Source: Crenobacter intestini
GTDB lineage: Bacteria; Pseudomonadota; Gammaproteobacteria; Burkholderiales; Chromobacteriaceae
Direction of reading: 5' to 3'
Assembly (NCBI RefSeq): GCF_004919095.1
Contig: NZ_STGJ01000007.1
Location: forward strand, 1-64,000
DNA length: 64,000 nt
Part shown: one piece after another, positions 34,803 through 48,603 of the stretch
Position numbering within the stretch: the stretch's first letter is position 1
Layout of the letters: every line of letters begins with the position of its first letter
Program-made: the position numbers and the translations under genes
Notes under the pieces: generated by a model
What the model was told of the DNA's origin: nothing
The model's input: only the letters and a program-made list of their open reading frames with translations
The model's database searches: none

Positions 34803-35654
34803 ATGAAAAAACTGAAAGGACTGGGGCGCGGCCTGGACGCACTGCTGGCCAACGCCGACCCGGCCGATGACCGTCTGCTGACGCTGCCGGTGACCAGCAT
34901 CCGTCCCGGACGCTACCAGCCGCGCGCCCATATGGACGAGACCGCCCTCGATGAGCTGGCGGCGTCGATCCGCGTGCAGGGCGTGATCCAGCCGGTGGTG
35001 GTGCGCGAGCTTGGCCTCGGCGACTACGAGCTGATCGCCGGCGAGCGGCGCTGGCGCGCCAGCCAGCGCGCGGGGCTTGCCGAGATCCCGGCCGTCGTGC
35101 GCAGCGTGCCCGACGAGGCGGCAATGGCGATGGCGCTGATCGAGAACATCCAGCGCCAGGAGCTCGACCCGATCGAGGAGGCCAGGGGCCTCGCCCGCCT
35201 GATCAAGGAATTCGGGCTGACCCACGACGCGGCCGCGAACGCGGTCGGCCGCTCGCGCAGCGCGGTGTCCAACCTGCTCAGGCTGCTGCAGTTGCCGGAA
35301 TCGGTGCAGCACCTGCTGCACGTGCGGCAGCTGGAGATGGGCCACGCCCGCGCGCTGCTCGCGCTGCCGGCGCCGGCGCAGGTGGAGTTCGCCCAGCTCT
35401 CCGTCGCCAACGGCTGGTCGGTGCGCGAAGTCGAGCGCCGCATCCAGCAACTGGCGGACACCGTGGCGCCTGCCGCGCCGCAGCGCAAGGGCGCTGACCC
35501 CGACGTCGCCAGGCTGTGCGAGACGCTGTCCGAGCGCCTCGGCGCCAAGGTCGCGATCCGTCCGGGCAAGGGCGGTTGCGGCAAGATGACTATCGAGTAC
35601 TCGTCGCTCGACGAGCTGGACGGGATCATCGGCCGCCTGCAGCGCGGCGAGTAA
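34803..35654 (+). CDS. parB: Chromosome partitioning protein ParB
   Basis: A 283-aa ParB/Spo0J. The N-terminal MKKLKGLGRGLDALLA contacts ParA. The CTP-binding domain has the arginine-rich GERRWRASQRAG motif and ENIQRQELDPIEEARG. A helix-turn-helix (THDAAANAVGRSRSAVSNLL) binds parS, and a C-terminal dimerisation domain follows. It is last in the mnmG-parB cluster, with a terminator directly behind. Confidence 0.97.
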   Translation: MKKLKGLGRGLDALLANADPADDRLLTLPVTSIRPGRYQPRAHMDETALDELAASIRVQGVIQPVVVRELGLGDYELIAGERRWRASQRAGLAEIPAVVRSVPDEAAMAMALIENIQRQELDPIEEARGLARLIKEFGLTHDAAANAVGRSRSAVSNLLRLLQLPESVQHLLHVRQLEMGHARALLALPAPAQVEFAQLSVANGWSVREVERRIQQLADTVAPAAPQRKGADPDVARLCETLSERLGAKVAIRPGKGGCGKMTIEYSSLDELDGIIGRLQRGE

Positions 35655-35674
35655 GCCCCCCGCCCACCGCGCCT

Positions 35675-35701
35675 CGCCTGCCGGCAGGCGCGGTTTCTTT
35701 T
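35675..35701 (+). terminator. Terminator of the mnmG-parB cluster
   Basis: CGCCTG CCGG CAGGCG stem (35675-35690), followed by CGGTTTCTTTT. It touches the stop of the convergent LysR gene. Confidence 0.75.
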
Positions 35702-36588
35702 CAGGCCTTGCCGCTTAACCAGGCCAGCACCTCGGCCGCCCTGGGCGCGAGGTAGCGGCTGGCCAGGCGCACCACCGTCAGCGGGCGGCTGAGCCTGGGC
35801 GGCAGCGAGAGCCTGAGCAGTTCGCCATCATCCACCCGCTCCCGCACCGCCAGCGCCGAAACCAGCGCGCAGCCCAGCCCGGCGCCGACCGCGTGCACGA
35901 TCGCCTCGCTGGTGTTGAAGGTCAGTGTGGCCGGCGTCTCGCCCAGCAGCGGCAGCACGAGCTGCTCGAACTGCACCCGGCTGCTGGAGCCCGGCTCGCG
36001 GATGATCCAGCGCTGCTTGCCCAGCGCCGCCCAGCCTGCGTCCTCCCCCTGTGGCCACGTCCAGTCGCGTGGCGCGACCACCCATAATTCGTCCTCCTGC
36101 CACGGGGTGGCTGTCAGCCCCTGATCCAGCACCTCGCCCTCGATCAGCGCCAGGTCGAGCTCGTAGCGTTGCAGCTGGGCGCATAGCGTCTGGCTGTTGT
36201 GGATCTCGGCTTCGACGTGTACGTCCGGAAAGCGGGTCATCAGCTCGGCGACCAGCCGCGGCAGCAGGTAGTTGCCGATGGTGTCGCTGGCGCCTAGGCG
36301 CAGCCGAGTCGGCAGCGCGTCCGCCCGGGCAAACTGCTGCTCGATCTGCAGCGCGCGGGTCAGCAATTCGTCCGCCAGCGGCAGCAGCGTCTCGCCGCAA
36401 GCGTTCAGGCGCAGCCGGTAGCCGCTGCGGTCGAACAGCGTGGCGCCCAGTTGGCGCTCCAGCTCCTGCAGGGACTGGCTGAGTGCCGCGCGGCTCAAGC
36501 CCTGCTCTTCGGCGGCGGGCGCGAGCGAGCCCAGGCGAGCGACGGCGAGGAAGGCCTGCAATTGGCGCAGGGTCAGGTGAGTTGTCAA
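35701..36588 (-). CDS. LysR-family regulator, divergent from the TDT transporter
   Basis: 295 aa. N-terminal winged helix (TLRQLQAFLAVARLGSLAPA, then LSRAALSQSLQELERQLGA) and a substrate-binding domain (LRLGASDTIGNYLLPRLVAE, IREPGSSSRVQFEQ) of the type found in CysB/CbbR-like members. It is divergent from the SLAC1/TehA-type transporter across an AT-rich 124-bp region, so it probably controls that gene. The inducer is unknown. Insertion between parB and atpI separates two clusters that are often adjacent. Confidence 0.88.
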   Translation of the reverse strand: MTTHLTLRQLQAFLAVARLGSLAPAAEEQGLSRAALSQSLQELERQLGATLFDRSGYRLRLNACGETLLPLADELLTRALQIEQQFARADALPTRLRLGASDTIGNYLLPRLVAELMTRFPDVHVEAEIHNSQTLCAQLQRYELDLALIEGEVLDQGLTATPWQEDELWVVAPRDWTWPQGEDAGWAALGKQRWIIREPGSSSRVQFEQLVLPLLGETPATLTFNTSEAIVHAVGAGLGCALVSALAVRERVDDGELLRLSLPPRLSRPLTVVRLASRYLAPRAAEVLAWLSGKA

Positions 36589-36712
36589 TTTAATCTTTAC
36601 GCTATGTAAAAAACATCCATATTTTATTTATTTTTGGCCGGTCGTACAGTGTGTGCATCGAACAGCGCGCGGCAGGCATCCGACGGATGTCCCGCTTTTC
36701 AAGGAGCTCAGC

Positions 36713-37708
36713 ATGCATACGACGCTGCATCAACCGGTTTCTCTGGCGGACAACACCCGTTGGCACGACTGCCTGTGTGCCATCCCGACGCCGATGGGCG
36801 GCCTGGCGCTGGGCATCGCCAGCCTGGGCTGGTGCTGGGAGAACTTCATGCCCGCCGGTGGGCTGTTCCAGCTGGCCGGTGCCGGCATTGCCAGCGTGCT
36901 GTTGCTGTCGCTGCTCCTCAAGTTTATCCACGCGCCGCAACTGCTGCGCCAGGACCTGGCACACCCGGTGGTCGGCAGTGTGGTACCGACCATGGCGATG
37001 GCGCTGATGGTCGTCTCCAAGGCGATTTCGCTGTTCTCGCTGCCGCTGGCGCTGACGGTCTGGTTGTCGGCCATCGCGCTGCATCTGGTGTTCCTGGCGA
37101 GTTTCGTCTGGCACCGTGCCCGCGACTTCAGTCTGCACCATATGGTACCCAGCTGGTTCGTGCCGCCGGTCGGCATCATCGTCGCCGCGGTCAGCTTCCC
37201 GGGCGGTTCGCTGTTGTGGCTAGCGCAGGCGCTGATCGCCTTTGGCCTCGGCTGCTACCTGTTGATGCTGCCGGTGATGATCTACCGACTGGTGTTTGCC
37301 AGCGAAGTGCCCGACCAGGCCAAGCCCACGCTGGCCATCCTGGCCGCGCCGGCCAGCCTGGGCCTCGCCGGTTACCTGACCGTGGTGCATCAACCTTCGT
37401 TCCTGCTGGTGGGGCTGCTCGCCGGGATCGCGGTGCTGATGACCAGCGTGATCTATCTCTTCTTCCTGCGCCTGCTGCGCCTGCCGTTTTCGCCCGCCTA
37501 CGCGGCCTTTACCTTCCCGCTGGTGATCGGCGCGACTGCACTCTACAAGCTGGCTGTCCAGTTGGGTGCGTGGGGGCTGGGTGCCGAGTATGTGGCGCAG
37601 GTGCACGCGCTGGCCGATTTCGAATTGCTGGTCGCCGCGCTGGTGGTGGGTTTTGTCAGCTGGAAGTACCTGCGTCATTACCTGATCTCGCATCTGGTGC
37701 GGCACTGA
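36713..37708 (+). CDS. TDT-family (TehA/SLAC1-like) transporter
   Basis: A 331-aa protein with about ten transmembrane helices and the family pattern IPTPMGGLALGIASLGW at the start, MALMVVSKAIS, and SWFVPPVGIIVAAVSFPG. TDT proteins transport tellurite-like anions, C4-dicarboxylates, sulfite or other small anions; the substrate is unassigned. The ATG at 36713 follows an AAGGAG Shine-Dalgarno. It is controlled presumably by the divergent LysR protein. Confidence 0.85.
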   Translation: MHTTLHQPVSLADNTRWHDCLCAIPTPMGGLALGIASLGWCWENFMPAGGLFQLAGAGIASVLLLSLLLKFIHAPQLLRQDLAHPVVGSVVPTMAMALMVVSKAISLFSLPLALTVWLSAIALHLVFLASFVWHRARDFSLHHMVPSWFVPPVGIIVAAVSFPGGSLLWLAQALIAFGLGCYLLMLPVMIYRLVFASEVPDQAKPTLAILAAPASLGLAGYLTVVHQPSFLLVGLLAGIAVLMTSVIYLFFLRLLRLPFSPAYAAFTFPLVIGATALYKLAVQLGAWGLGAEYVAQVHALADFELLVAALVVGFVSWKYLRHYLISHLVRH

Positions 37709-37911
37709 GCGGGCGGGTCGGGTGGCAGTCGTAAAACTGGCTGCTATAAAGCAATTAGTAAATAACTGAATGCAAATATTGAGTCGTCTACGGCGTGTTG
37801 GAGGAGAAGTTTTCCTTGGCCGCACGTCGGGAAACGGATGACTCGCTGGTGGGGCTTGGTCGCTCGCCTTTGGCGGGTGCAACTGGAAGTTTTATCTCAA
37901 GGAGCGTCAAA
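37709..37911. other. Upstream region of ornithine carbamoyltransferase
   Basis: 203 bp without a gene. The stretch from 37743 to 37785 is AT-rich and contains CTGAATGCAAATATTG, which partly resembles an ARG box (TGAAT-N4-ATTCA) but has a poor second half. A promoter here is likely but not resolved. Confidence 0.4.
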
Positions 37912-38919
37912 ATGGCTTTCAACCTGAAAAACCGTCATTTTCTGAAAGAGCTGGACTTCACCCAACGCGAGCTGAAATACCTGCTCGACCTGGCGCGCGA
38001 CCTGAAGCGTGCCAAGTACGCCGGTAACGAAGTGCAGCGTCTGGTCGGCAAGAACGTCGCGCTGATCTTCGAGAAGACTTCGACCCGCACCCGCTGCTCG
38101 TTCGAAGTGGCTGCCCATGACCAGGGCGCGCATGTCACCTACATCGACCCGACCAGCTCGCAACTGGGCCACAAGGAGAGCATCGCCGACACCGCCCGTG
38201 TGCTCAGCCGCTTCTACGACGGCATCGAGTTCCGCGGTTTCGCGCAGGAAGACGTCGAGGAACTGGCCAAGTACTCGAGCGTGCCGGTCTTCAACGGCCT
38301 GACCGACGCCTGGCACCCGACGCAGATGCTGTGCGACGTGATGACCATGACCGAGAACTGCGACAAGCCGATGGCCCAGATCGCCTACGCTTACGTCGGT
38401 GACGCCCACAACAATATGGGCCACTCGCTGATGGTGATCGGCTGCCTGATGGGCATGGACGTGCGCATCGCCGGGCCGAAGGGGCTGGAGCCGGACGCAG
38501 ACCTCGTCAAGCAATGCCAGGCAATCGCCAAGCAGACCGGCGCGCGCCTGATGGTGACCAACGATCCGAAAGCCGCGGTCAAGGGTGCCGACTTCATCCA
38601 CACCGACGTATGGGTGTCGATGGGCGAGCCGATGGAACGCTGGGGCGAGCGTATCGCGCTGCTCAAGCCGTTCCGCGTCGACGCAGCGCTGATGGCTGCC
38701 TCCGGCAACCCGCACATCAAGCTGATGCACTGCCTGCCGGCGTTCCACAACTCGAACACCAAGGTCGGCAAGCAGATCGCCGCGCAGTACCCGGAATTCG
38801 CCAACGGCATCGAAGTGACCGACGACGTGTTCGAAAGCCCGGCCAGCCTGGCCTTCGAACAGGCGGAAAACCGCATGCACACCATCAAGGCGATCATGGT
38901 TGCCACCATGGGTAGCTGA
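37912..38919 (+). CDS. argF: Ornithine carbamoyltransferase
   Basis: 335 aa. The carbamoyl phosphate loop [24 protein letters not shown], the ornithine-binding DVWVSMGEP and the catalytic HCLPAFHN are all present. It joins carbamoyl phosphate and ornithine to citrulline in arginine synthesis. The catabolic isozyme ArcB is similar (MAFNLKNR start), but no arcA or arcC is adjacent, so the anabolic role is preferred. AAGGAG precedes the ATG. It is a single-gene unit with its own terminator. Confidence 0.94.
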   Translation: MAFNLKNRHFLKELDFTQRELKYLLDLARDLKRAKYAGNEVQRLVGKNVALIFEKTSTRTRCSFEVAAHDQGAHVTYIDPTSSQLGHKESIADTARVLSRFYDGIEFRGFAQEDVEELAKYSSVPVFNGLTDAWHPTQMLCDVMTMTENCDKPMAQIAYAYVGDAHNNMGHSLMVIGCLMGMDVRIAGPKGLEPDADLVKQCQAIAKQTGARLMVTNDPKAAVKGADFIHTDVWVSMGEPMERWGERIALLKPFRVDAALMAASGNPHIKLMHCLPAFHNSNTKVGKQIAAQYPEFANGIEVTDDVFESPASLAFEQAENRMHTIKAIMVATMGS

Positions 38920-38962
38920 TCTTCCCGCTTGAAGCGTCGCCCGTGGACATGGGCGACAGACG

Positions 38963-38995
38963 GGCGTCCCGCATCCGGTGCGGGACGCCTCTTTG
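38963..38995 (+). terminator. Terminator of argF
   Basis: GGCGTCCCGCA (38963-38973) / TGCGGGACGCC (38979-38989), an 11-bp perfect stem, followed by TCTTTG. Confidence 0.75.
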
Positions 38996-39258
38996 CCTTC
39001 CCGAAGGGGTTGGGCGGCTTGGCAGAAGAGGGTGCTTGGGCTGCCTGCTTGATGCACACCCGTAGCAAGGAGGGCAGGGCAGGCTCAGGCCGCAAGAAGG
39101 CGTCGCGGTGGGCATGCTCGTGCGCGGACAGGCTGTTGCGCCTGTGATGACTGTCGAATATCAGGAGCATGTTGGGCGGAGCGGTACAGGTCGCAGAGGG
39201 TAGCGCCGACGCGGCAAGATCGGGCATGCTGCGGCGCGTCTATATAAGCCGTCATTTG

Positions 39259-39288
39259 TTGACGTCATTTTGATGCGGTGCCTATAAT
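39259..39288 (+). promoter_or_regulatory. Sigma-70 promoter of the atp operon
   Basis: TTGACG (39259-39264), an 18-bp spacer and a perfect TATAAT (39283-39288). The atpI start is 19 bases after the -10 box, so the leader is very short. Confidence 0.75.
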
Positions 39289-39306
39289 CGTGCGATTTTT
39301 CAGACG

Positions 39307-40842
<1,536 letters not shown>

Positions 40843-40897
40843 TCCCTGATTCGGGATTGTTGGTTGTTGTAAGTCACTCATCTGGAGGAAAACAAGC

Positions 40898-41368
40898 GTG
40901 GAATTCAACGCAACACTACTGGGTCAGGCGATCACCTTCGCCATCCTGGTGTGGTTCACCATGAAGTTTGTTTGGCCTCCGCTTACCAACATGATGGATG
41001 AGCGTGCCAAGCGCATCGCAGATGGCTTGGCTGCCGCCGAACGTGGCAAGCAGGATCTCGAGGCTGCCGAGCAGCGCGTTGCGGACGAAATCCGCAAGGC
41101 GAAGCAGCAGTCGACCGAGATCATGCTGGCTGCCGAAAAACGTGCCAACCAGATCGTGGAAGAAGCCAAGGACGCAGCGCGCATTGAAGGCGCGAAGCTC
41201 GTGGCCGACGCCAAAGCCGAAATCGAGCAGGAAACCCTGCGCGCGAAGGAGACCCTGCGCGAGCAGGTAGCCGTCCTCGCCGTCGCTGGCGCGGAGAAGA
41301 TCCTGCGCCGCGAGATCGATTCGGCCAAGAACGCCGATCTGCTGGCCTCCATCAAAGCGGAGTTGTAA
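40898..41368 (+). CDS. atpF: F1Fo ATP synthase subunit b
   Basis: A 156-aa peripheral stalk subunit with one N-terminal transmembrane helix ([20 protein letters not shown]) and a long charged coiled coil. It begins with GTG behind a TGGAGGAA Shine-Dalgarno. Length equals the usual 156 residues. Confidence 0.97.
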   Translation: MEFNATLLGQAITFAILVWFTMKFVWPPLTNMMDERAKRIADGLAAAERGKQDLEAAEQRVADEIRKAKQQSTEIMLAAEKRANQIVEEAKDAARIEGAKLVADAKAEIEQETLRAKETLREQVAVLAVAGAEKILRREIDSAKNADLLASIKAEL

Positions 41369-41375
41369 TCAGCTC

Positions 41376-41912
41376 ATGGCAGAACTTACTACCGTAGCAA
41401 GGCCCTATGCCGAAGCGGTATACAGCCTCGCCAGTGAACAGAAGTCCACGGACCGTTGGTCCGAGGCGCTGTCCTGGCTGGCTGCCATGGTGAAAACCCC
41501 GGGCGTCGCCGATACGCTGACCGACCCGAAACATACCGCTCAAGAGGTTGAGGCGCTGCTGCTGGACGTGCTGGGTGAGCGCGGCTCCGAGGAAGTGAAG
41601 AACTTCCTCGCTGCCCTCATCGAGAACGGACGCCTGCTGTTGCTGCCGGAAATTGCCAATCAGTTTGAACTCCTGAAGGCCGAAGCCGAGGGGGTACTCG
41701 AGGCCGTGGCCGAGAGCGCCTTCCCGCTGGACGACGCGCAGAAGTCCGAACTCACCCAGACGCTTTCCAGGAAGTACGGCAAGACCGTACGCCTTGACGT
41801 GCGTGTGGACCCCGACCTGATCGGCGGTGTCCGGGTGTTGATCGGCGATGACGTCATCGACGCTTCCGTTCGCGGCAAACTGCACGCAATGGCGGCAAGC
41901 CTCAAGAATTAG
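41376..41912 (+). CDS. atpH: F1Fo ATP synthase subunit delta
   Basis: A 178-aa OSCP-type subunit: [20 protein letters not shown] at the N-terminus and a C-terminal [19 protein letters not shown] that contacts subunit b. It connects the peripheral stalk to F1. Located 7 bases after atpF. Confidence 0.96.
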   Translation: MAELTTVARPYAEAVYSLASEQKSTDRWSEALSWLAAMVKTPGVADTLTDPKHTAQEVEALLLDVLGERGSEEVKNFLAALIENGRLLLLPEIANQFELLKAEAEGVLEAVAESAFPLDDAQKSELTQTLSRKYGKTVRLDVRVDPDLIGGVRVLIGDDVIDASVRGKLHAMAASLKN

Positions 41913-41920
41913 GAGAGATC

Positions 41921-43465
<1,545 letters not shown>

Positions 43466-43501
43466 GCCTTTCGCTAACGCTGTTTAAAGAAAGGTTCAGA
43501 T

Positions 43502-45806
<2,305 letters not shown>

Positions 45807-45820
45807 TAAGGAGACGGCTT

Positions 45821-46243
45821 ATGGCACTGATGCAGGTGGAAGTGGTCAGCTCGGAAGCGCTGATCTACTCGGGCGAGGCGGAGTTCCTGGTGGCTCCGGC
45901 CGCCGAGGGCGAAGTCGGTATCTACCCGCGCCACGTACCGCTGCTGACGCGTATCAAGCCGGGTGTGCTGCGCCTGACGGCGCCGGGCAGCAAGGAAGAA
46001 GTGCTGGTTGCGGTGTCCGGCGGCATGATGGAAGTGCAGCCGACGCTGGTGACCGTGCTGGCCGACACCGCAATCCGCGGTGCCGACCTTGACGAGGCGC
46101 GTGCGAACGAGGCGAAGCGGGTGGCCGAAGAGGCGATCCGCAAGTCCGGCGACGACCGCGACACGGCGAAGGCACAGGCGGCTCTGGCCGTCGCCATCGC
46201 CGAGCTCAAGGCGCTCGACTACCTGAAGCGGCGTACCCGCTAA
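45821..46243 (+). CDS. atpC: F1Fo ATP synthase subunit epsilon
   Basis: A 140-aa subunit with the N-terminal beta sandwich ([39 protein letters not shown]) and C-terminal helical hairpin that can inhibit hydrolysis. AAGGAG precedes the ATG. It is the last gene of the operon. Confidence 0.97.
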   Translation: MALMQVEVVSSEALIYSGEAEFLVAPAAEGEVGIYPRHVPLLTRIKPGVLRLTAPGSKEEVLVAVSGGMMEVQPTLVTVLADTAIRGADLDEARANEAKRVAEEAIRKSGDDRDTAKAQAALAVAIAELKALDYLKRRTR

Positions 46244-46272
46244 GGTTGCGCACCTGAATGGTGTATATTCGG

Positions 46273-46298
46273 GGCTGCCACGCAAGTGGCAGCCTTTT
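46273..46298 (+). terminator. Terminator of the atp operon
   Basis: GGCTGCCAC GCAA GTGGCAGCC, a 9-bp perfect stem with a tetraloop, followed by TTTT. Confidence 0.85.
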
Positions 46299-46325
46299 CT
46301 CGTTTTTACGGATTCTGTTTACCTC

Positions 46326-47690
46326 ATGAACCCTCTGAGCGTCGTCATCCTCGCTGCCGGCAAGGGCAAGCGCATGTATTCCCGTCTCCCAAAGGTGCTG
46401 CACAAGATCGGTGGATCGCCGATGCTCGCGCGGGTGATCGCCACCGCGCGCACGCTGTCGCCGTCGCGCCTGGTCGTCGTCTACGGCCACGGCGGCGAGA
46501 GGGTGCGCGAGACGGTGCGTGACGCGGACCTCGCCTGGGCGCTGCAGGCCGAGCAGCTGGGTACCGGCCACGCGCTGAAGATGGCGCTGCCCGAACTGCC
46601 CGACAGCGGCCACACGCTGGTGCTGTACGGCGACGTGCCACTGACCCTGAGCGGGACGCTCTCCGAGCTGGTCGCGCTGGCCGGTGACGAGGTGGCCTTG
46701 CTCACCGACGAGCTGGCCAACCCGTCCGGCTACGGCCGCATCGTGCGCGGCGCCGACGGCGCGATCGAGGCGATCGTCGAAGACAAGGACTGCTCCGAGG
46801 CCCAGCGTTCGATCCGCGAAATCAACACCGGCATGCTGGTGCTGCCGACCGCGCGCCTTGCCGCTTGGCTGGATGAACTGAAGAACGCCAACGCGCAGGG
46901 CGAGTACTACCTGACCGACGTGATCGCGCTGGCGCGCCGCGACGGCGTGCGCGTGCACGGCATGAAGGTCGCCGACAGCTGGCAGGCCGCCGGCGTCAAC
47001 AACAAGGTGCAGCTGGCCGAGCTCGAGCGCGTGCTGCAGCGCACGCAGGCCGAGGCGCTGCTCACCAACGGCGTCACGCTGGCCGACCCGGCACGCATCG
47101 ACATCCGCGGCACGCTTACGCACGGCCAGGACGTGCAGATCGACGTCGGCTGCGTGTTCGAAGGCGTGGTCGAGCTGGGCGAGGGCGTCGAAGTCGGCGC
47201 CTACTGCGTGTTGAAAAACGTGAAGGTCGCCGCCGGCACCCGCATCGCGCCTTACTCGCACCTGGAAGACGCGGTGGTCGGCGAAGCCTGCCGCATCGGC
47301 CCGTACGCGCGCTTGCGCCCGGGTGCTGAGCTCGCCGCGCACGTGCATATCGGCAACTTCGTCGAGGTGAAGAAGAGCAAGGTCGGCGAGGGCTCCAAGG
47401 TCAACCACCTCACGTATATCGGCGATGCCGAGATCGGCGCGCGCGTCAACGTCGGCGCGGGTTCGGTCACCTGCAACTACGACGGCGTGAACAAGTTCCG
47501 CACGGTGATCGCCGACGACGTGTTCGTCGGCTCCGGCACCATGATGGTGGCGCCGGTGACGCTGGAGGCGGGCGCGACCATCGGAGCGGGCTCGGTGATC
47601 AGCAAGGACGCGCCGGCCGGCGCGCTGACGCTCTCCCGCGTACGGCAAACCACCATCGCCGGCTGGCGCCGCCCGCAGAAGAAGGACTGA
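46326..47690 (+). CDS. glmU: Bifunctional GlcNAc-1-phosphate uridylyltransferase / glucosamine-1-phosphate acetyltransferase
   Basis: 454 aa. The N-terminal uridylyltransferase starts [20 protein letters not shown] and the C-terminal left-handed beta-helix has VGDGS-like hexapeptides and [15 protein letters not shown]. It makes UDP-GlcNAc for peptidoglycan and lipid A. It sits directly downstream of the atp operon, a common proteobacterial order, and two genes before glmS. Confidence 0.97.
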   Translation: MNPLSVVILAAGKGKRMYSRLPKVLHKIGGSPMLARVIATARTLSPSRLVVVYGHGGERVRETVRDADLAWALQAEQLGTGHALKMALPELPDSGHTLVLYGDVPLTLSGTLSELVALAGDEVALLTDELANPSGYGRIVRGADGAIEAIVEDKDCSEAQRSIREINTGMLVLPTARLAAWLDELKNANAQGEYYLTDVIALARRDGVRVHGMKVADSWQAAGVNNKVQLAELERVLQRTQAEALLTNGVTLADPARIDIRGTLTHGQDVQIDVGCVFEGVVELGEGVEVGAYCVLKNVKVAAGTRIAPYSHLEDAVVGEACRIGPYARLRPGAELAAHVHIGNFVEVKKSKVGEGSKVNHLTYIGDAEIGARVNVGAGSVTCNYDGVNKFRTVIADDVFVGSGTMMVAPVTLEAGATIGAGSVISKDAPAGALTLSRVRQTTIAGWRRPQKKD

Positions 47691-47710
47691 GCCAGCGCCT
47701 TCCGCCTCAA

Positions 47711-47736
47711 CGCCCTGCCGCCCAGCAGGGCGTTTT
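47711..47736 (+). terminator. Terminator of glmU
   Basis: CGCCCTGC (47711-47718) / GCAGGGCG (47725-47732) with a 6-nt loop, followed by TTTT. Confidence 0.8.
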
Positions 47737-47793
47737 GCATTGGGCGGCGGCCGCGCCTTGCCGCAGGCATGTTGCACTGCTATAGTCCGACAA

Positions 47794-47808
47794 CTTTCGA
47801 AACGAAAG
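47794..47808. promoter_or_regulatory. Candidate operator of the DeoR-family gene
   Basis: A perfect inverted repeat, CTTTCG AAA CGAAAG, ends 6 bases before the GTG start of the DeoR-family regulator. DeoR/GlpR proteins bind repeats of this TTTCG/CGAAA type, so autoregulation is likely. Confidence 0.6.
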
Positions 47809-47814
47809 ATAAAG

Positions 47815-48588
47815 GTGACCAAACGAAACACCCAGCAGCGCCGGCACGCGATCGTCGCGCTGGTGCAGGAGCAGGGCGAAGTCAGCGTCGACGCGCTGAC
47901 CCGCCGCTTCGACACCTCGGAAGTGACCATCCGCAAGGATCTCGCGCTGTTGGAGACCGGCGGCCTGCTGCTGCGCCGCTACGGCGGCGCGGTCGCGCTG
48001 CCGGCCGAGATGGTCGGTACCGACGGTGCCGGCGTTTCGGAACGAAAGCTCGCCATCGCGCGCGCCGCCGCGGCGCGCATCCGCGACCATAACCGCATCA
48101 TCGTCGACAGCGGCACCACCACCCGCGCGATGATCCCGCTGTTGGGGCAGAAGCGGGGGCTGGTGGTGATGACCAACGCGCTGAACGTCGCCGCGGCCTT
48201 GCGCGAACTGGAAAACGAGCCGACGCTGTTGATGACCGGCGGCACCTGGGACCCGCATTCGGAGTCTTTCCAGGGGCAGATCGCCGAACAGGTGCTGCGC
48301 TCGTATGATTTCGACCAGCTGTTCATCGGCGCCGACGGCGTTGACTTGGAGCGCGGCACCACCACCTTCAACGAGCTGGTCGGGCTATCCAGGGTGATGG
48401 CCGGCGTCGCGCGCGAAGTGGTGGTGATGGTCGAGTCGGACAAGATCGGCCGGCGCATTCCTAACCTGGAATTGCCCTGGACGAGCATTCATACGCTGGT
48501 GACCGACGACGCGCTGCCGCCGTCGGCCCGTGAATCGATCCGTGCGCACGGGGTCACGCTGGTCGTGGCCGGCGCGGACGGCAACTAG
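47815..48588 (+). CDS. DeoR-family regulator between glmU and glmS
   Basis: A 257-aa DeoR/GlpR-type repressor. The N-terminal helix-turn-helix is RRHAIVALVQEQGEVSVDAL to FDTSEVTIRKDLALLE. The sugar-phosphate sensing domain has VDSGTTTRAMIPLL, TNALNVAAAL, LMTGGTWDP and FIGADGVDLERGTTTFNELV. The GTG at 47815 is chosen because the domain starts there; the Shine-Dalgarno is weak. Its stop is 15 bases from glmS, so it probably controls glmS and itself in response to an amino-sugar phosphate. Confidence 0.87.
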   Translation: MTKRNTQQRRHAIVALVQEQGEVSVDALTRRFDTSEVTIRKDLALLETGGLLLRRYGGAVALPAEMVGTDGAGVSERKLAIARAAAARIRDHNRIIVDSGTTTRAMIPLLGQKRGLVVMTNALNVAAALRELENEPTLLMTGGTWDPHSESFQGQIAEQVLRSYDFDQLFIGADGVDLERGTTTFNELVGLSRVMAGVAREVVVMVESDKIGRRIPNLELPWTSIHTLVTDDALPPSARESIRAHGVTLVVAGADGN

Positions 48589-48603
48589 TCAGGAGAGAAG
48601 CCT

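Larger units (their letters stand above)
38920..39306. other. argF-atpI intergenic region
   Basis: 387 bp containing the argF terminator (38963-38995) and the atp promoter (39259-39288). Between them, about 260 bp hold no supported gene; only short weak inverted repeats are seen. Confidence 0.6.

Noticed and set aside
34010-35654. parS sites near parAB
   Set aside because: No GTTTCACGTGAAAC-like sequence was recognised by eye in the window; a pattern search would settle it.
37912-38919. Catabolic ArcB rather than ArgF
   Set aside because: The N-terminus resembles ArcB, but neither arginine deiminase nor carbamate kinase is adjacent, and anabolic enzymes of Neisseriales have the same form. 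The choice remains inference.
48589-48603. glmS ribozyme or riboswitch before glmS
   Set aside because: Only 15 bases separate the DeoR gene from glmS, leaving no space for a structured leader.
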